From positions 434,001 through 498,000 of the forward strand of contig CANMFL010000002.1 of NCBI GenBank assembly GCA_947497185.1: a stretch of DNA of 64,000 nt, given 5' to 3'. A program made the position numbers and the translations under genes. Under the pieces are notes generated by a model that was not told where the DNA came from, did not search any database, and was given only the letters and a program-made list of their open reading frames with translations. Origin of the DNA: an uncultured Paracoccaceae bacterium. GTDB taxonomy: Bacteria > Pseudomonadota > Alphaproteobacteria > Rhodobacterales > Rhodobacteraceae. Below are positions 11,713-20,997 of the stretch, one piece after another; positions within the stretch are counted from its first letter, which is position 1; every line of letters starts with the position of its first letter.

Positions 11713-12159
11713 ATGGGGGCCGCGTATTTTTACCACCTGACCGAAAGCCCGCTAGAGCGGACATTGCCGATGTTGCTCGGCAAATGCCGCGAGGCAGGTT
11801 GGCGGGTGGCGGTGCGCGGCCGCGACGCGGGATTACTTGAACGTCTGGACGCAAGTCTTTGGAAAGACGGGTTTATGCCGCATGGTATGGCGGGTGGGGC
11901 GCATGATGCGGACCAGCCCGTTTTGCTGGGCACAAATGTGCCAGCCGCAGAATTTCAATGTGTGATGTCCGTGGCGGGCGCAGATGTGAGCGCGGCAGAG
12001 GTAGAGGCCGCCGACCGTGTTTGTATCTTATTCGACGGCTATGACGAGAGCGCGTTGAACCATGCACGCGGACAGTGGAAGGCGCTGACAACAGCGGGCT
12101 GCAAGGCGCAATATTGGGCGCAAGAAGACGGGCGTTGGTTGAAAAAGGCCGAGAGTTAA
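11713..12159 (+). CDS. holC: DNA polymerase III chi subunit
   Basis: Chi links the clamp loader to SSB. 148 residues with the HolC pattern: N-terminal AAYFYHLTESPLERTLPMLL, GWRVAVRGRD, a conserved segment around PHGMAGGAHDADQPVLL, and the C-terminal WAQEDGRWLKKA. Starts 4 nt after pepA; its stop is directly followed by a palindromic repeat. Confidence 0.92.
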   Translation: MGAAYFYHLTESPLERTLPMLLGKCREAGWRVAVRGRDAGLLERLDASLWKDGFMPHGMAGGAHDADQPVLLGTNVPAAEFQCVMSVAGADVSAAEVEAADRVCILFDGYDESALNHARGQWKALTTAGCKAQYWAQEDGRWLKKAES

Positions 12160-12201
12160 CGATTTTTCTCGAAAAATCGTACAAAATTTCGCGAAATTTT
12201 G
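12160..12201. repeat. Composite double-palindrome repeat, copy 1
   Basis: Begins on the base after the holC stop. Near-palindrome CGATTTTTCTCGAAAAATCG (12160-12179), spacer TA, perfect palindrome CAAAATTTCGCGAAATTTTG (12182-12201). The same two units in reverse order occur at 25946-25987, and the first unit alone at 16190-16209. It lies between convergent genes and may act as a bidirectional terminator. Confidence 0.85.
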
Positions 12202-12204
12202 GCG

Positions 12205-12447
12205 TCAGAAAACAACCCGAAATTGTCCTGTATTGCAGATAATGACGAGCTGCTGACCGACTTCAATCAGATGAAATCCGCGTTTGCGCACTTCATCTTC
12301 AAACCGCGTACGTCCGATTTCCCGTTCGACCCAGACACGGTTGCGCCGCACAACACCGCCGTTTTGCACAGCTTTGGCGCTAAAGATCGCGGCGATCCAG
12401 AAATCGGGGTCTTGGGGGCGGAGTATCATGTTCATACCCGCCACCAT
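12205..12447 (-). CDS. Small conserved hypothetical protein
   Basis: 80 residues, co-oriented with and 28 nt downstream of the pterin-binding methyltransferase gene. Sequence starts MVAGMNMILRPQDPDFW and contains KAVQNGGVVRRNRVWVERE and FEDEVRKRGFHLIE. From memory, Roseobacter genomes carry a similar small protein at this locus that is often labelled phosphoribosylanthranilate isomerase; nothing in this short sequence supports a TrpF barrel, so I do not use that name. An overlapping 84-residue plus-strand frame (12199-12453) is considered a shadow. ATGs at 12435 and 12429 are alternative starts. Confidence 0.65.
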   Translation of the reverse strand: MVAGMNMILRPQDPDFWIAAIFSAKAVQNGGVVRRNRVWVEREIGRTRFEDEVRKRGFHLIEVGQQLVIICNTGQFRVVF

Positions 12448-12475
12448 AGATAATCATCCTAAACGAAGCGTTAAC

Positions 12476-13543
12476 TTAGCCCCGCCGACGGCGCCCAGTC
12501 CGTGCGCGGCCTTCGCCTTCTTTCGGGGCTGCGCGGTTGGCTTTGATCCATTCGGAGCCTGATGGGTCGTTGTCGGTCAGGAAGTTTGCCGCGCGGATCG
12601 CTTCCATTTCAGACCCAGCGCGTGCTTTCGTTGATCCCATCCCAAACATTTGCACAAACGCTTCGTCGTCCATGTCGTCGGGTAGAATAATGCCGGATGC
12701 GAGTACGAGTTCTTTTTTTGCGGCGATTTTTGCAGGGCCAATCGGCAATGCCACAGGGTTCATGATCGCGGACGTCATGCCCGCAGCCATAGCCATCGGC
12801 AGGAAGGCGTTGTTGATGCCGTGCCGGTTGGGCAAGCCGAAAGAGATGTTCGACGCGCCGCAGGTGGTGTTCACGCCTAATTCGTCACGCAAACGCCGCA
12901 CAAGGGTAAAGACCTGCAAACCAGCGGTGGACATCGCTCCAATCGGCATCACCAGCGGGTCAACCACGATGTCATGCGCGGGAATCCCAAAATCAGCGGC
13001 CCGTTGCACGATCTTTTTCGCCACTTCAAAGCGCACGTCTGGGTCTTCGGAGATGCCTGTGTCGTCGTTGGAAATCGCCACAACTGGCACGTTGTATTTC
13101 TTGACCAGCGGCAGCACCAATTCGAGCCGCTCTTCTTCGCCTGTCACAGAGTTCAGCAGCGGGCGGCCTTCGGCTGCGGCCAACCCGTTTTCCAACGCGC
13201 CGGGTACTGAACTGTCGATGCACAGCGGGATGTCGGTCACGGCTTGCACACGCTCGATCAGGGCTTTCATCAAGGCAGGCTCGACAAAGTTGTTGTCCGC
13301 GTAGCGTGGATCTTCGGCCATTTTATTTGAGAACACAGCGCCAGAGTTCACGTCGAGGATGTTTGCCCCCGCCAAAACCTGCGCAATGGCGTCGGCCTCT
13401 ACACGGGAAAAGTCGTCCATTTCCAACTCTGCCGCAAGAATTTTGCGCCCCGTTGGGTTGATCCGCTCGCCGATCACGCAGAATGGCTGATCAAAGCCGA
13501 TGATGGCCGTTTTCGTCTTACTCTCAACAATCGTGCGGGTCAT
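12476..13543 (-). CDS. Pterin-binding methyltetrahydrofolate methyltransferase-type protein
   Basis: 355 residues when started at ATG 13543 (MTRTIVESK). The sequence is a pterin-binding (dihydropteroate synthase-like) TIM barrel of the type in the methyltetrahydrofolate domain of MetH and in AcsE: VIGERINPTGRK near the start, ANILDVNSGA, PLCIDSS, VAISNDDTG, VDPLVMPIG and GASNISFGLPNR. There are no homocysteine or cobalamin domains. Immediately downstream of a MetF-type reductase, so it probably uses the 5-methyl-THF made by that enzyme and passes the methyl group to a separate corrinoid protein. In some roseobacters methionine synthase is split into separate proteins; this gene fits that picture. 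The exact acceptor is not shown by sequence. Confidence 0.85.
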   Translation of the reverse strand: MTRTIVESKTKTAIIGFDQPFCVIGERINPTGRKILAAELEMDDFSRVEADAIAQVLAGANILDVNSGAVFSNKMAEDPRYADNNFVEPALMKALIERVQAVTDIPLCIDSSVPGALENGLAAAEGRPLLNSVTGEEERLELVLPLVKKYNVPVVAISNDDTGISEDPDVRFEVAKKIVQRAADFGIPAHDIVVDPLVMPIGAMSTAGLQVFTLVRRLRDELGVNTTCGASNISFGLPNRHGINNAFLPMAMAAGMTSAIMNPVALPIGPAKIAAKKELVLASGIILPDDMDDEAFVQMFGMGSTKARAGSEMEAIRAANFLTDNDPSGSEWIKANRAAPKEGEGRARTGRRRRG

Positions 13544-13553
13544 ATGCGTGCTT

Positions 13554-14492
13554 TCACTCAGGTGTTTTATGGGGATTGGCAGGCGCTGTTGCGTCTCCGC
13601 CGTGGGCGATGGCCCAGTTTGCGTTGGTCTTGATGCCGCCAAGCGGGAAGAAATGGACAGCTTCGATGTTGAACTCGGGGTTCGCTGCCTTGTGGTCCGC
13701 GAGTTTGGTGATGACGTCGTGCGGCTCGTAGGGCAGCAACAGTTTGGTCACGTCCATCGCGCGTTTTTGCAGGACTTTCAAGGACGGTCCCACGCCGCAG
13801 GCAATCGCGAATTTGATCAGTGTTTGTAGTTTCGCGGGGCCAGCGATCCCGATGTGGATCGGGATGGTGATACCTGCGTCGCGCAGTGCGTCGGCCCACG
13901 CGATGATCGGGTCGGCCTCGAACGCGAATTGTGTGGCAAGGGCCATGTCCGCGTCGGTGGTGTCGTCGAATTTCTGCTTCCAGCGCAGGGCGTCCATGAC
14001 ATTGGCGTCAAAGCCGTCTGGATCGATGTCTTTATTCCCTTCGGGGTGCCCCGCGACGTGCAAGCGCTTGAACCCTGCTTTGTCGAACAGACCGGACTCG
14101 AGCAGTTGCATCGAGGAATGGAAATCGCCGCGCGGCTCTGCCACGCCACCAGCCAACAAAAGCGCTTGATCCACGTCTGCCTCGCCCTGATACCGTGCAA
14201 TCCAATCGCCCAGCATTGCCTGATCCTTGATGATCCGCGCCGGAAAATGCGGCATCACGTTCATACCGTCCGCCGCCAGCCGTTTGGCTGTCGCCACCAT
14301 GTCGTCGATTGGTGTGCCGTCGATATGGGCGATATAAACGCGGGTGCCAGCGGGCAGCAGGCTTTGGAAATCGACGATCTTTTCGGCGGTGCGCGGCATC
14401 ACCTCGATGGAATAACCCTGAAGAAAGGTCGCTACATTGGCCGATACCATGTCCGTCTCGACGGGTTTCTTGCGGAAGTTGAGCAGGGCCAT
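13554..14492 (-). CDS. Methylenetetrahydrofolate reductase family protein
   Basis: 312 residues, start at ATG 14492 with an AAGGAGG ribosome-binding site. MetF-like (beta/alpha)8 barrel: SIEVMPRTAEKI, VYIAHIDGTP, MPHFPARII, LLLAGGVAEPRGDF, FDADPIIAWADALRDAGI-like segment and IPIHIGIAGPA; the C-terminal AVHFFPLGGI is MetF-like. It should interconvert 5,10-methylene-THF and 5-methyl-THF. It is divergent from E. coli MetF, and adjacency to the pterin-binding methyltransferase suggests the two act together in methionine synthesis or in methyl-group oxidation. Confidence 0.8.
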   Translation of the reverse strand: MALLNFRKKPVETDMVSANVATFLQGYSIEVMPRTAEKIVDFQSLLPAGTRVYIAHIDGTPIDDMVATAKRLAADGMNVMPHFPARIIKDQAMLGDWIARYQGEADVDQALLLAGGVAEPRGDFHSSMQLLESGLFDKAGFKRLHVAGHPEGNKDIDPDGFDANVMDALRWKQKFDDTTDADMALATQFAFEADPIIAWADALRDAGITIPIHIGIAGPAKLQTLIKFAIACGVGPSLKVLQKRAMDVTKLLLPYEPHDVITKLADHKAANPEFNIEAVHFFPLGGIKTNANWAIAHGGDATAPANPHKTPE

Positions 14493-14523
14493 CACGGCCT
14501 CCTTTACAGAGTGCAGCGGGGAA

Positions 14524-14820
14524 TTATGCCCAGCCATCGTTCGCAATCAGGGTCTTGATCCGCTCTTGATCGTATTCTGCCTCGATGTTTGCGACGGTTG
14601 CGGCTGCTGCCTCTTCGTCGCTGCCATCAACGGGGATTGGATCAGCTTTGCGGAACCCTTCAAGGTAGGCGTCCGATTCTGCGGCACCTGATTTCATCGC
14701 AGCCCGATCAATGGCTTGCTCGAACCGTTCCGGCAGCGGCAGTTTGACGCCGCGGCGTCCACGTCCGACCAGAACCTGAGCAGGCATGTCGCGCCAGTAT
14801 ACGATGATCACATTTGCCAT
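14524..14820 (-). CDS. PF13769-type ("virulence factor") small protein
   Basis: 98 residues, start at ATG 14820 with an AAGGAGG ribosome-binding site. MANVIIVYWRDMPAQVLVGRG, KLPLPERFEQAIDRAAMKSG and AYLEGFRK match the small family called virulence factor in Pfam (PF13769). The name has no functional content here. It is the first gene of the cluster with metF and the methyltransferase, 31 nt ahead of metF, which suggests a role in the same one-carbon process. Soluble, no signal peptide. Confidence 0.75.
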   Translation of the reverse strand: MANVIIVYWRDMPAQVLVGRGRRGVKLPLPERFEQAIDRAAMKSGAAESDAYLEGFRKADPIPVDGSDEEAAAATVANIEAEYDQERIKTLIANDGWA

Positions 14821-15054
14821 TGCGGCCTCCTTGATAGTCCATCTGTAACAGCCATTTGCGCACACCATCGTTCGATTTCGACACGTTTGCGACATTGGCG
14901 ACCTCACCTATATGGCGCAGGCGCGGGGCTGACCATGGCGCGACGGTCCCGATTTATTCATCAAGGTCATGTGCCGCGTTCATGAAAGCGTGATCAGATG
15001 TCAGGCAAGGCTTGCGCGAGAGAGCATTGACACATACCTTGGGGATAACTTGAA
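14821..15054. promoter_or_regulatory. Divergent intergenic region
   Basis: 234 bases between the minus-strand one-carbon cluster and the plus-strand ppx gene. It must contain promoters for both. I see no convincing gene in it. Confidence 0.4.
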
Positions 15055-16182
15055 ATGGAGGGCGTGCAAATGGCGCCCAAGCGTCCCAACGGTGCGGGCG
15101 CGTTCCCAATAGCGGTCGATACCCCCGCGCCAATATCGCCTGATCCGGCGCAGCTTTATGCTGCCTTGGATTTGGGTACAAATAGCTGTCGCATGTTGAT
15201 TGCCCAACCTAAGGGCAGCCAGTTTCATGTGGTTGATAGCTTTACAAAGTCGGTGCAACTGGGCCATGGCCTGGAAAGCACGGGCAAACTGTCGCGCACG
15301 TCCATGAACCGGACGATTGCCGCGATGCGTGTGTGTAAACAAAAACTGGACAGGCACGGGGTCAAACGCATGCGTTTGGTCGCGACTGAAGCGTGTCGGC
15401 GCGCCAAGAACGGTTCGAATTTTGTAGCACAGGTCAGTCGCGAGACGGGTCTTAAGCTAGAGATTATCAAGCCAGAGGAAGAAGCGCGTTTGGCAGTGAT
15501 TTCCTGCGCGCCGCTGGTCAGCACCAAGACAGAGCAACTGCTGGTGGTGGATATCGGCGGGGGATCGACGGAACTTGTCTGGATCGACCTGACCAAAGTG
15601 CCAAAGCGCGAGCGGCCTCATGCGATTATGCGGCTGCATGCGGGGTTCAAGTCCGATCCGGGTCCGTTTGCGGCTGCCAAAGTCGTGGATTGGATTTCGG
15701 TGCCATTAGGTGTTGCGACACTGCGCGATCAGTTTGCTGATGTCGAAGATGACGCGGCACGGTTTGCGCTGATGTCGTGGTTCTTTGAAGAAAGCCTTGA
15801 GAAGTTCGCGCCTTATGCTGCGGCGCAAGCCCGTGAAGGGTTCCAGATTGTCGGCACAAGCGGAACGGTAACAACTGTCGCGGCCAGCCATTTGGGGCTG
15901 AAACGCTACGACCGGACTAAGGTTGATGGGTTGCGGATGACGTCGGACCAGATTGATCGGGTGATCCGCGATTACCTGTCGCTTGGGCCGCATGGCAGGC
16001 GCAGTGATCCACGGATTGGCAAAGACCGACAGGCGTTGATTATGTCGGGCGCTGCGATTTTGCAGGCTTTGATGCGACTTTGGCCGACAGATCGGTTATC
16101 AGTGGCGGACAGAGGCTTGCGCGAAGGGCTGTTGTATCAGCAAATGTCTGCAGATGGTGTGTTGGAAGATGCGCCGTTTTAG
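15055..16182 (+). CDS. Ppx/GppA family exopolyphosphatase/pppGpp phosphatase
   Basis: 375 residues with the ASKHA fold signature: ALDLGTNSCRMLIAQP (phosphate 1, about residue 38) and VVDIGGGSTELVW (phosphate 2, about residue 164), then GTSGTVTT (about residue 268). Members split inorganic polyphosphate or pppGpp; the sequence does not tell which. Shorter than E. coli Ppx (about 510) and closer to the short alphaproteobacterial form without the C-terminal HD-like domain. Followed by rlmE. Confidence 0.9.
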   Translation: MEGVQMAPKRPNGAGAFPIAVDTPAPISPDPAQLYAALDLGTNSCRMLIAQPKGSQFHVVDSFTKSVQLGHGLESTGKLSRTSMNRTIAAMRVCKQKLDRHGVKRMRLVATEACRRAKNGSNFVAQVSRETGLKLEIIKPEEEARLAVISCAPLVSTKTEQLLVVDIGGGSTELVWIDLTKVPKRERPHAIMRLHAGFKSDPGPFAAAKVVDWISVPLGVATLRDQFADVEDDAARFALMSWFFEESLEKFAPYAAAQAREGFQIVGTSGTVTTVAASHLGLKRYDRTKVDGLRMTSDQIDRVIRDYLSLGPHGRRSDPRIGKDRQALIMSGAAILQALMRLWPTDRLSVADRGLREGLLYQQMSADGVLEDAPF

Positions 16183-16189
16183 GGTAGAG

Positions 16190-16209
16190 CGATTTTTCTA
16201 GAAAAATCG
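16190..16209. repeat. Palindromic repeat, half copy
   Basis: Perfect 20-bp palindrome CGATTTTTCTAGAAAAATCG, 7 nt after the ppx stop. It is the first unit of the composite repeat seen at 12160 and 25946; the second unit is missing here. Between co-directional genes. Confidence 0.85.
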
Positions 16210-16244
16210 TGCCTGCCGGCGGCGAGTTGTTAAGGCGAAATGAA

Positions 16245-16970
16245 ATGGCGAAGACACCGATCAAGAACTCTAGTGGCCGTGGCCAACGTGATTTGACCGT
16301 GAAGGTGAAATCCGCCCGTGGTCGCAGCCAAAGTTCGACGCGTTGGTTGCAGCGTCAGTTGAACGACCCTTACGTCGTGCGCGCCAAGAAAGACGGCTAT
16401 CGCGGTCGCGCAGCCTATAAAATTTTGGAATTGAACGAGAAGTTTCAGTTTCTTGTGCCGGGCGCGCGTATCGTTGATTTGGGCTGTGCGCCAGGTGGCT
16501 GGATGCAGGTCGCTGTGCCGCGGATTAATTCGCTGGGCGAGCGCAAAGGAAAGCCGATGGGCACGATCCTTGGCGTTGATCTGCAAGAGGTTGAACCGAT
16601 TCCCGGCGCGGTGATCCATCAGCTCGATTTTCTGGATGATGGCGCTGATAAACAAGTGATGGACTGGTTGGGTGGTCAGGCTGACGTTGTGATGTCTGAT
16701 ATGGCGGCCTCATCTTCGGGGCATAAACAGACCGACCATTTGCGGATTATTGCGCTGTGTGAAGCAGCTGCATATTTCTCGTTTGATGTCTTGGTTGAGG
16801 GCGGCACGTTCATCGCAAAGACGTTGGCAGGTGGCGCTGAGGGTGACTTGCAGAAGTTGCTCAAGAACCGCTTTACCAAGGTTGCGAACGTGAAACCGCC
16901 GTCGTCGCGCCAAGACAGTTCCGAAAAATTCGTGGTAGCGACAGGGTTTAAAGGCCCTATTGAAGACTAA
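16245..16970 (+). CDS. rlmE: 23S rRNA (uridine2552-2'-O)-methyltransferase
   Basis: FtsJ/RrmJ methyltransferase acting on U2552 in the A loop of 23S rRNA. 241 residues from ATG 16245; a GTG at 16209 would also be in frame but lies on the palindrome. Seen: [14 protein letters not shown] segment [17 protein letters not shown] motif [12 protein letters not shown] (about residue 80), [14 protein letters not shown] (catalytic Asp, about 146) and FIAKTLAGG (catalytic Lys, about 185). The basic N-terminal extension (about 40 residues) is common in alphaproteobacterial forms. Overlaps the glpR stop by 4 nt on the opposite strand. Confidence 0.93.
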   Translation: MAKTPIKNSSGRGQRDLTVKVKSARGRSQSSTRWLQRQLNDPYVVRAKKDGYRGRAAYKILELNEKFQFLVPGARIVDLGCAPGGWMQVAVPRINSLGERKGKPMGTILGVDLQEVEPIPGAVIHQLDFLDDGADKQVMDWLGGQADVVMSDMAASSSGHKQTDHLRIIALCEAAAYFSFDVLVEGGTFIAKTLAGGAEGDLQKLLKNRFTKVANVKPPSSRQDSSEKFVVATGFKGPIED

Positions 16971-17725
16971 GCCAAGTGCACCTTGGTCTGCCAATCGGCG
17001 AGCGCGTTTGCGAGCCGTTCTGACGGAATACCATCGGTGATAAAGTCGTCCACATGCGCGAGCGATCCGATTTTAACGGGTGCTTTGCGAGTGAATTTCG
17101 CCTTGTCCGCGATGACCATGGTTTTGCGAGCGGCGGTGATGATCGCCTGAGAGACGCGGATTTCTTCGGGATCGAAGTCGAGCAAATCACCGTCGAGATC
17201 AATCGCAGAGGCACCAATCACGGCGATATCGACTTTGAAACGGCTGATCGCGATTGCGGCCAAATCACCAACAAGCCCCCCGTCGGATGGACGCAGCACG
17301 CCGCCCGCGACCACGATTTCGCACCCGCGCACGTCGGCTAAGGTCATGGCAACGTTGAGATTATTGGTCACGACTTTGAGATTGCGGTGATTGCGCAAGG
17401 CGCGGGCTAACGCTTCGGTTGTGGTGCCGATGTTGAGGAAAAGCGAGGCGTTGTCGGGGATCAGCAGCGCCGCTTTGGCCGCAATCCGCGCCTTGGCATC
17501 GCGGTTCAATGCGCGGCGGTCGTCGTAGCCGATATTGCGGGTGCCGGATGGTAAAACCGCACCGCCATGCACCCGTTCCAGCAGCCCCGCGTCAGATAAT
17601 TGCCGCAAATCGCGCCGGATCGTTTGCACCGCGACGCCCATATGCGAGGCGAGTGACGTGGCGCTGACCTTGCCTTTGTCGCGGGCGCGGGCGAGAATTT
17701 CGGTATGGCGGGCTTCGATTTGCAT
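16967..17725 (-). CDS. glpR: DeoR-family glycerol-3-phosphate regulon repressor
   Basis: 252 residues: N-terminal DeoR helix-turn-helix ([39 protein letters not shown]) and a C-terminal DeoR sensor domain with [13 protein letters not shown], the sugar-phosphate isomerase-like fold. Divergently transcribed from glpD and glpK, so it is expected to repress them unless glycerol-3-phosphate is bound. The sequence type plus context justify the symbol; ligand specificity is inferred. Confidence 0.88.
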   Translation of the reverse strand: MQIEARHTEILARARDKGKVSATSLASHMGVAVQTIRRDLRQLSDAGLLERVHGGAVLPSGTRNIGYDDRRALNRDAKARIAAKAALLIPDNASLFLNIGTTTEALARALRNHRNLKVVTNNLNVAMTLADVRGCEIVVAGGVLRPSDGGLVGDLAAIAISRFKVDIAVIGASAIDLDGDLLDFDPEEIRVSQAIITAARKTMVIADKAKFTRKAPVKIGSLAHVDDFITDGIPSERLANALADWQTKVHLA

Positions 17726-17726
17726 G

Positions 17727-17804
17727 GGTTCGGTTTAGTTCATAAGCGAACCTTGGTCACGTGAAATATGTGATATGTTTTGGTTCGCTTTGGTTTAACC
17801 GAAC
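17727..17804. promoter_or_regulatory. Candidate GlpR operators between glpR and glpD
   Basis: Two inverted repeats of GTTCG/CGAAC: GGTTCG at 17727-17732 with CGAACC at 17747-17752, and GGTTCG at 17782-17787 with CGAAC at 17800-17804. The inner spacing differs (14 and 12 nt). DeoR-family GlpR sites in other bacteria contain TTCG/CGAA half-sites, so this is a plausible autoregulatory and glpDK operator region. Confidence 0.6.
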
Positions 17805-17875
17805 ATTATTTCATCGTGCGCATTGTGCGGTTATCATGCAATGCTATGACACGCGAAATAGGTGAGGCCAGACAT

Positions 17876-19432
17876 ATGCAGACTGATTTTGATATTTTTG
17901 TCATCGGCGGCGGGATCAACGGCGTGGGCGTCGCGCGTGATGCGCAGGGGCGCGGTTTTCAGGTCGGTTTGGCCGAAATGAACGACCTTGGCGGGGCGAC
18001 GTCGTCTGCGTCAACCAAGCTGTTTCATGGCGGTTTGCGTTATCTGGAGTTCTTTGAATTTGGACTTGTAAAAAAGGCGTTGGTGGAACGCGAAGTGCTG
18101 CTCAAAGCGATGCCACATATCTCATGGCCGATGCGATTTGTGCTGCCTTATCATAAGGATATGCGGTTCGAAGGTGACACGCCCACTTCCAAGCTGCTAA
18201 CGCTTTTCATGCCGTGGATGAAGGGGCGCAGGCCCGCGTGGTTGATCCGTTTGGGGCTGTTTATGTACGACAATCTGGGCGGTCGCGAGATTTTGAAGGG
18301 CACGGAAACGCTTGATCTGACGACGGGGCCGGAGGGTGCTCCGCTTAACGAAAAATTCACCCGTGCGTATGAATATTCGGATTGCTGGATCGAGGATTCG
18401 CGGCTTGTGGTGCTGAATGCCCGCGACGCCGAACAGCGTGGTGCGAAGATCATGACGCGGACTAAAGTCGTGTCAGCGCAACGCCAAGATGATCATTGGG
18501 TGATCGAATTGGATCAGGGCGGCGCGGTGCATCAGGTCACAGCGCGTGCGATTGTGAACGCGGGCGGTCCGTGGGTCGAGGATGTGATCCGTGGGGTGGT
18601 TCATCTGAACGCGACTGCTGGTGTGCGGTTGGTCCGTGGATCACATATCGTCACTAAGAAGTTGTTTGATCACGATAAATCGTATTTCTTCCAAGGCGAA
18701 GACGGTCGCATTATCTTTGCAATTCCCTATGAAACCGATTTTACTCTGATTGGCACAACGGACGCGGAACATACCGATTTGGCGGTAAAGCCGGTCGCGA
18801 CTGAAGCAGAACAGGACTATCTGGTGGCCTTTGCAAACCAGTATTTTAAAGCGCCGATTAGCCGCGCCGACGTGGTTTGGACCTATTCCGGCGTGCGCCC
18901 ATTGTATGATGACGGCGCAAAATCCGCGACAGCGGCGACCCGCGACTATGTTTTGACGGTGAACGACGATGGTGCGCCGTTGCTGAATATTTTTGGCGGG
19001 AAGATCACCACCTACCGGAAATTAGCCGAGCAAGTGATGGGAAAATTAACGCCGTTTTTAGGCGGCGATCCCGATTGGACCGCTGGCGTGCCGCTACCTG
19101 GTGGGGATTTCGCGGTGAAGGATCGCGATGCACTTGTTGCTGGGTTGATTGCGGATTATCCATTCTTGTCAGAGCGTTGGGCGCTACGGCTTATCCGTGC
19201 ATATGGTACGGATGCAGCTAAAATGTTGGACGGTGCGGCAACGGCTGCTGATCTGGGGCAGGATTTTGGTGCGACGATCACCGCTCAAGAGGTTAACTGG
19301 TTAATGCGCTATGAATACGCCCGTACCGCAGAAGATATCGTGTGGCGGCGCAGCAAGTTGGGCTTGCGCTTGGACGCTGCAGAAATCGCCGCTATCGACA
19401 CGTATATGCAAGGCGCTACAGGTACGGCTTGA
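17876..19432 (+). CDS. glpD: Aerobic glycerol-3-phosphate dehydrogenase
   Basis: FAD enzyme at the inner membrane that oxidises glycerol-3-phosphate to dihydroxyacetone phosphate and reduces ubiquinone. 518 residues from ATG 17876, chosen because GGTGAGG lies upstream and the protein then starts directly before the FAD-binding DIFVIGGGINGVGVARDA. Also seen: STKLFHGGLRYLE, VNAGGPWVE, LIGTTDAEHTD, SGVRPLYDDGAKSAT and FGGKITTYRKLAEQ. The following glpK lies 48 nt downstream; no glycerol facilitator or glycerol-3-phosphate ABC transporter is in this window. Confidence 0.95.
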   Translation: MQTDFDIFVIGGGINGVGVARDAQGRGFQVGLAEMNDLGGATSSASTKLFHGGLRYLEFFEFGLVKKALVEREVLLKAMPHISWPMRFVLPYHKDMRFEGDTPTSKLLTLFMPWMKGRRPAWLIRLGLFMYDNLGGREILKGTETLDLTTGPEGAPLNEKFTRAYEYSDCWIEDSRLVVLNARDAEQRGAKIMTRTKVVSAQRQDDHWVIELDQGGAVHQVTARAIVNAGGPWVEDVIRGVVHLNATAGVRLVRGSHIVTKKLFDHDKSYFFQGEDGRIIFAIPYETDFTLIGTTDAEHTDLAVKPVATEAEQDYLVAFANQYFKAPISRADVVWTYSGVRPLYDDGAKSATAATRDYVLTVNDDGAPLLNIFGGKITTYRKLAEQVMGKLTPFLGGDPDWTAGVPLPGGDFAVKDRDALVAGLIADYPFLSERWALRLIRAYGTDAAKMLDGAATAADLGQDFGATITAQEVNWLMRYEYARTAEDIVWRRSKLGLRLDAAEIAAIDTYMQGATGTA

Positions 19433-19480
19433 GCCTGCGGCCACGGCGGTTAAAATCACGACACATTTTGGGGGGACTCC

Positions 19481-20974
19481 ATGACCTATATTCTGGCGAT
19501 TGATCAGGGCACGACGTCAAGCCGCGCTATCGTTTTTGACAAAGATATGGGCATCGTCGCCTCGGATCAGATTGAATTCACACAACATTTCCCGCAGTCG
19601 GGATGGGTGGAACACGTCGTGGCCGACTTGTGGGACACAACCGTTTCAACCACAAAAGGTGCGTTGAAAAAGGCCGGAATTACGGCTGCTGATGTGTCAG
19701 GAATCGGGATCACGAACCAACGCGAAACCGTCGTTGTTTGGGACAAATCCACGGGCGAACCTGTGCATAATGCCATCGTTTGGCAGGACCGACGGACAGC
19801 AGATGTTTGCCAGGCGCTGAAGGCTGACGGCTTTGAGGATGAAGTGACGGAAAAGACCGGATTGCTGCTAGATCCTTACTTTTCCTCGACGAAGCTTGCT
19901 TGGATTTTGGACAATGTTGACGGGGTTCGGGCGCGGGCCGAAGCGGGTGAATTGCTGTTTGGCACCGTCGATTGCTACCTGATTTGGAAACTGACCAAAG
20001 GGGCACGGCATGTGACCGATGCCACCAACGCCGCCCGCACGATGTTGTATAATATTCGCGAAGGCATGTGGGACGATAGTATCTGCGCGCGGCTGAATAT
20101 CCCGATGAAGATGCTGCCAGAAGTGCTTGATTGTGCTGCAGATTTCGGGATTGTGGCTGAGGAATTATTTGGCGCGGAAATGCCGATTTTGGGCGTCGCT
20201 GGTGACCAACAGGCAGCGACCATTGGGCAGGCGTGTTTCCAGCCCGGTATGTTGAAATCGACCTACGGCACGGGGTGTTTTGCGCTGTTGAATACAGGCG
20301 ATACGCTTGTGCGCAGTCAAAAACGGATGCTTGGGACGATTGCGTATCAGCTGGACGGCAAAGCCACCTATGCGCTTGAGGGGTCGATCTTTATTGCGGG
20401 TGCTGTTGTGCAGTGGTTGCGTGACGGTTTGGGTATTATCGAGCACGCGAGCGAGACCCAAGCATTGGCCGAACAGGCTGATATTGAACAGGAATTGTAC
20501 CTTGTTCCTGCGTTCACTGGACTGGGTGCGCCACATTGGGACGCCCATGCGCGAGGGGCGATTTACGGCCTGACGCGAGGGTCCGGTCCTGCGGAATTTG
20601 CTAAGGCTGCGCTGGAAAGTGTGGGTTATCAGACTCGCGATTTGCTGGATGCGATGAAAAGCGACTGGCCGGACGCCAAGGATGCAGGTGTGCTGCGTGT
20701 GGACGGCGGAATGAGCGCCTCTGATTGGTCGATGCAGTTCCTTTCGGATATTATTGGCGCGCCAGTGGATCGGCCGCAGGTTTTGGAAACCACGGCACTG
20801 GGTGTGGCGTGGCTGGCGGGTATGCGAGCCGGTGTTTACCCCGATCAGGCAGGGTTTGCGGCGAATTGGGCGTTGGATCAGCGATTTGATCCGGAAATGG
20901 ACGAGTCCACACGCGAACGGCGGTACGCGGGTTGGCAGGATGCGATTGAACGCACCTTGTCACGGCAAGATTAA
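19481..20974 (+). CDS. glpK: Glycerol kinase
   Basis: Phosphorylates glycerol to glycerol-3-phosphate with ATP. 497 residues, standard length, FGGY fold: [16 protein letters not shown] at the N-terminus, [50 protein letters not shown] and [18 protein letters not shown] precedes the ATG. Second gene of the glpDK unit. Confidence 0.97.
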   Translation: MTYILAIDQGTTSSRAIVFDKDMGIVASDQIEFTQHFPQSGWVEHVVADLWDTTVSTTKGALKKAGITAADVSGIGITNQRETVVVWDKSTGEPVHNAIVWQDRRTADVCQALKADGFEDEVTEKTGLLLDPYFSSTKLAWILDNVDGVRARAEAGELLFGTVDCYLIWKLTKGARHVTDATNAARTMLYNIREGMWDDSICARLNIPMKMLPEVLDCAADFGIVAEELFGAEMPILGVAGDQQAATIGQACFQPGMLKSTYGTGCFALLNTGDTLVRSQKRMLGTIAYQLDGKATYALEGSIFIAGAVVQWLRDGLGIIEHASETQALAEQADIEQELYLVPAFTGLGAPHWDAHARGAIYGLTRGSGPAEFAKAALESVGYQTRDLLDAMKSDWPDAKDAGVLRVDGGMSASDWSMQFLSDIIGAPVDRPQVLETTALGVAWLAGMRAGVYPDQAGFAANWALDQRFDPEMDESTRERRYAGWQDAIERTLSRQD

Positions 20975-20991
20975 AGAACGCTTAACGTTCT
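20975..20991. terminator. Weak hairpin after glpK
   Basis: AGAACG, CTTAA, CGTTCT directly after the glpK stop, followed by AAATTTT. Only 6 bp of stem, between convergent genes. Confidence 0.5.
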
Positions 20992-20997
20992 GAAATT

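Noticed and set aside
12199..12453. 84-codon plus-strand frame overlapping the 80-residue minus gene
   Set aside because: The minus frame fits the operon direction and has a protein-like composition; the plus start lies within the palindromic repeat.
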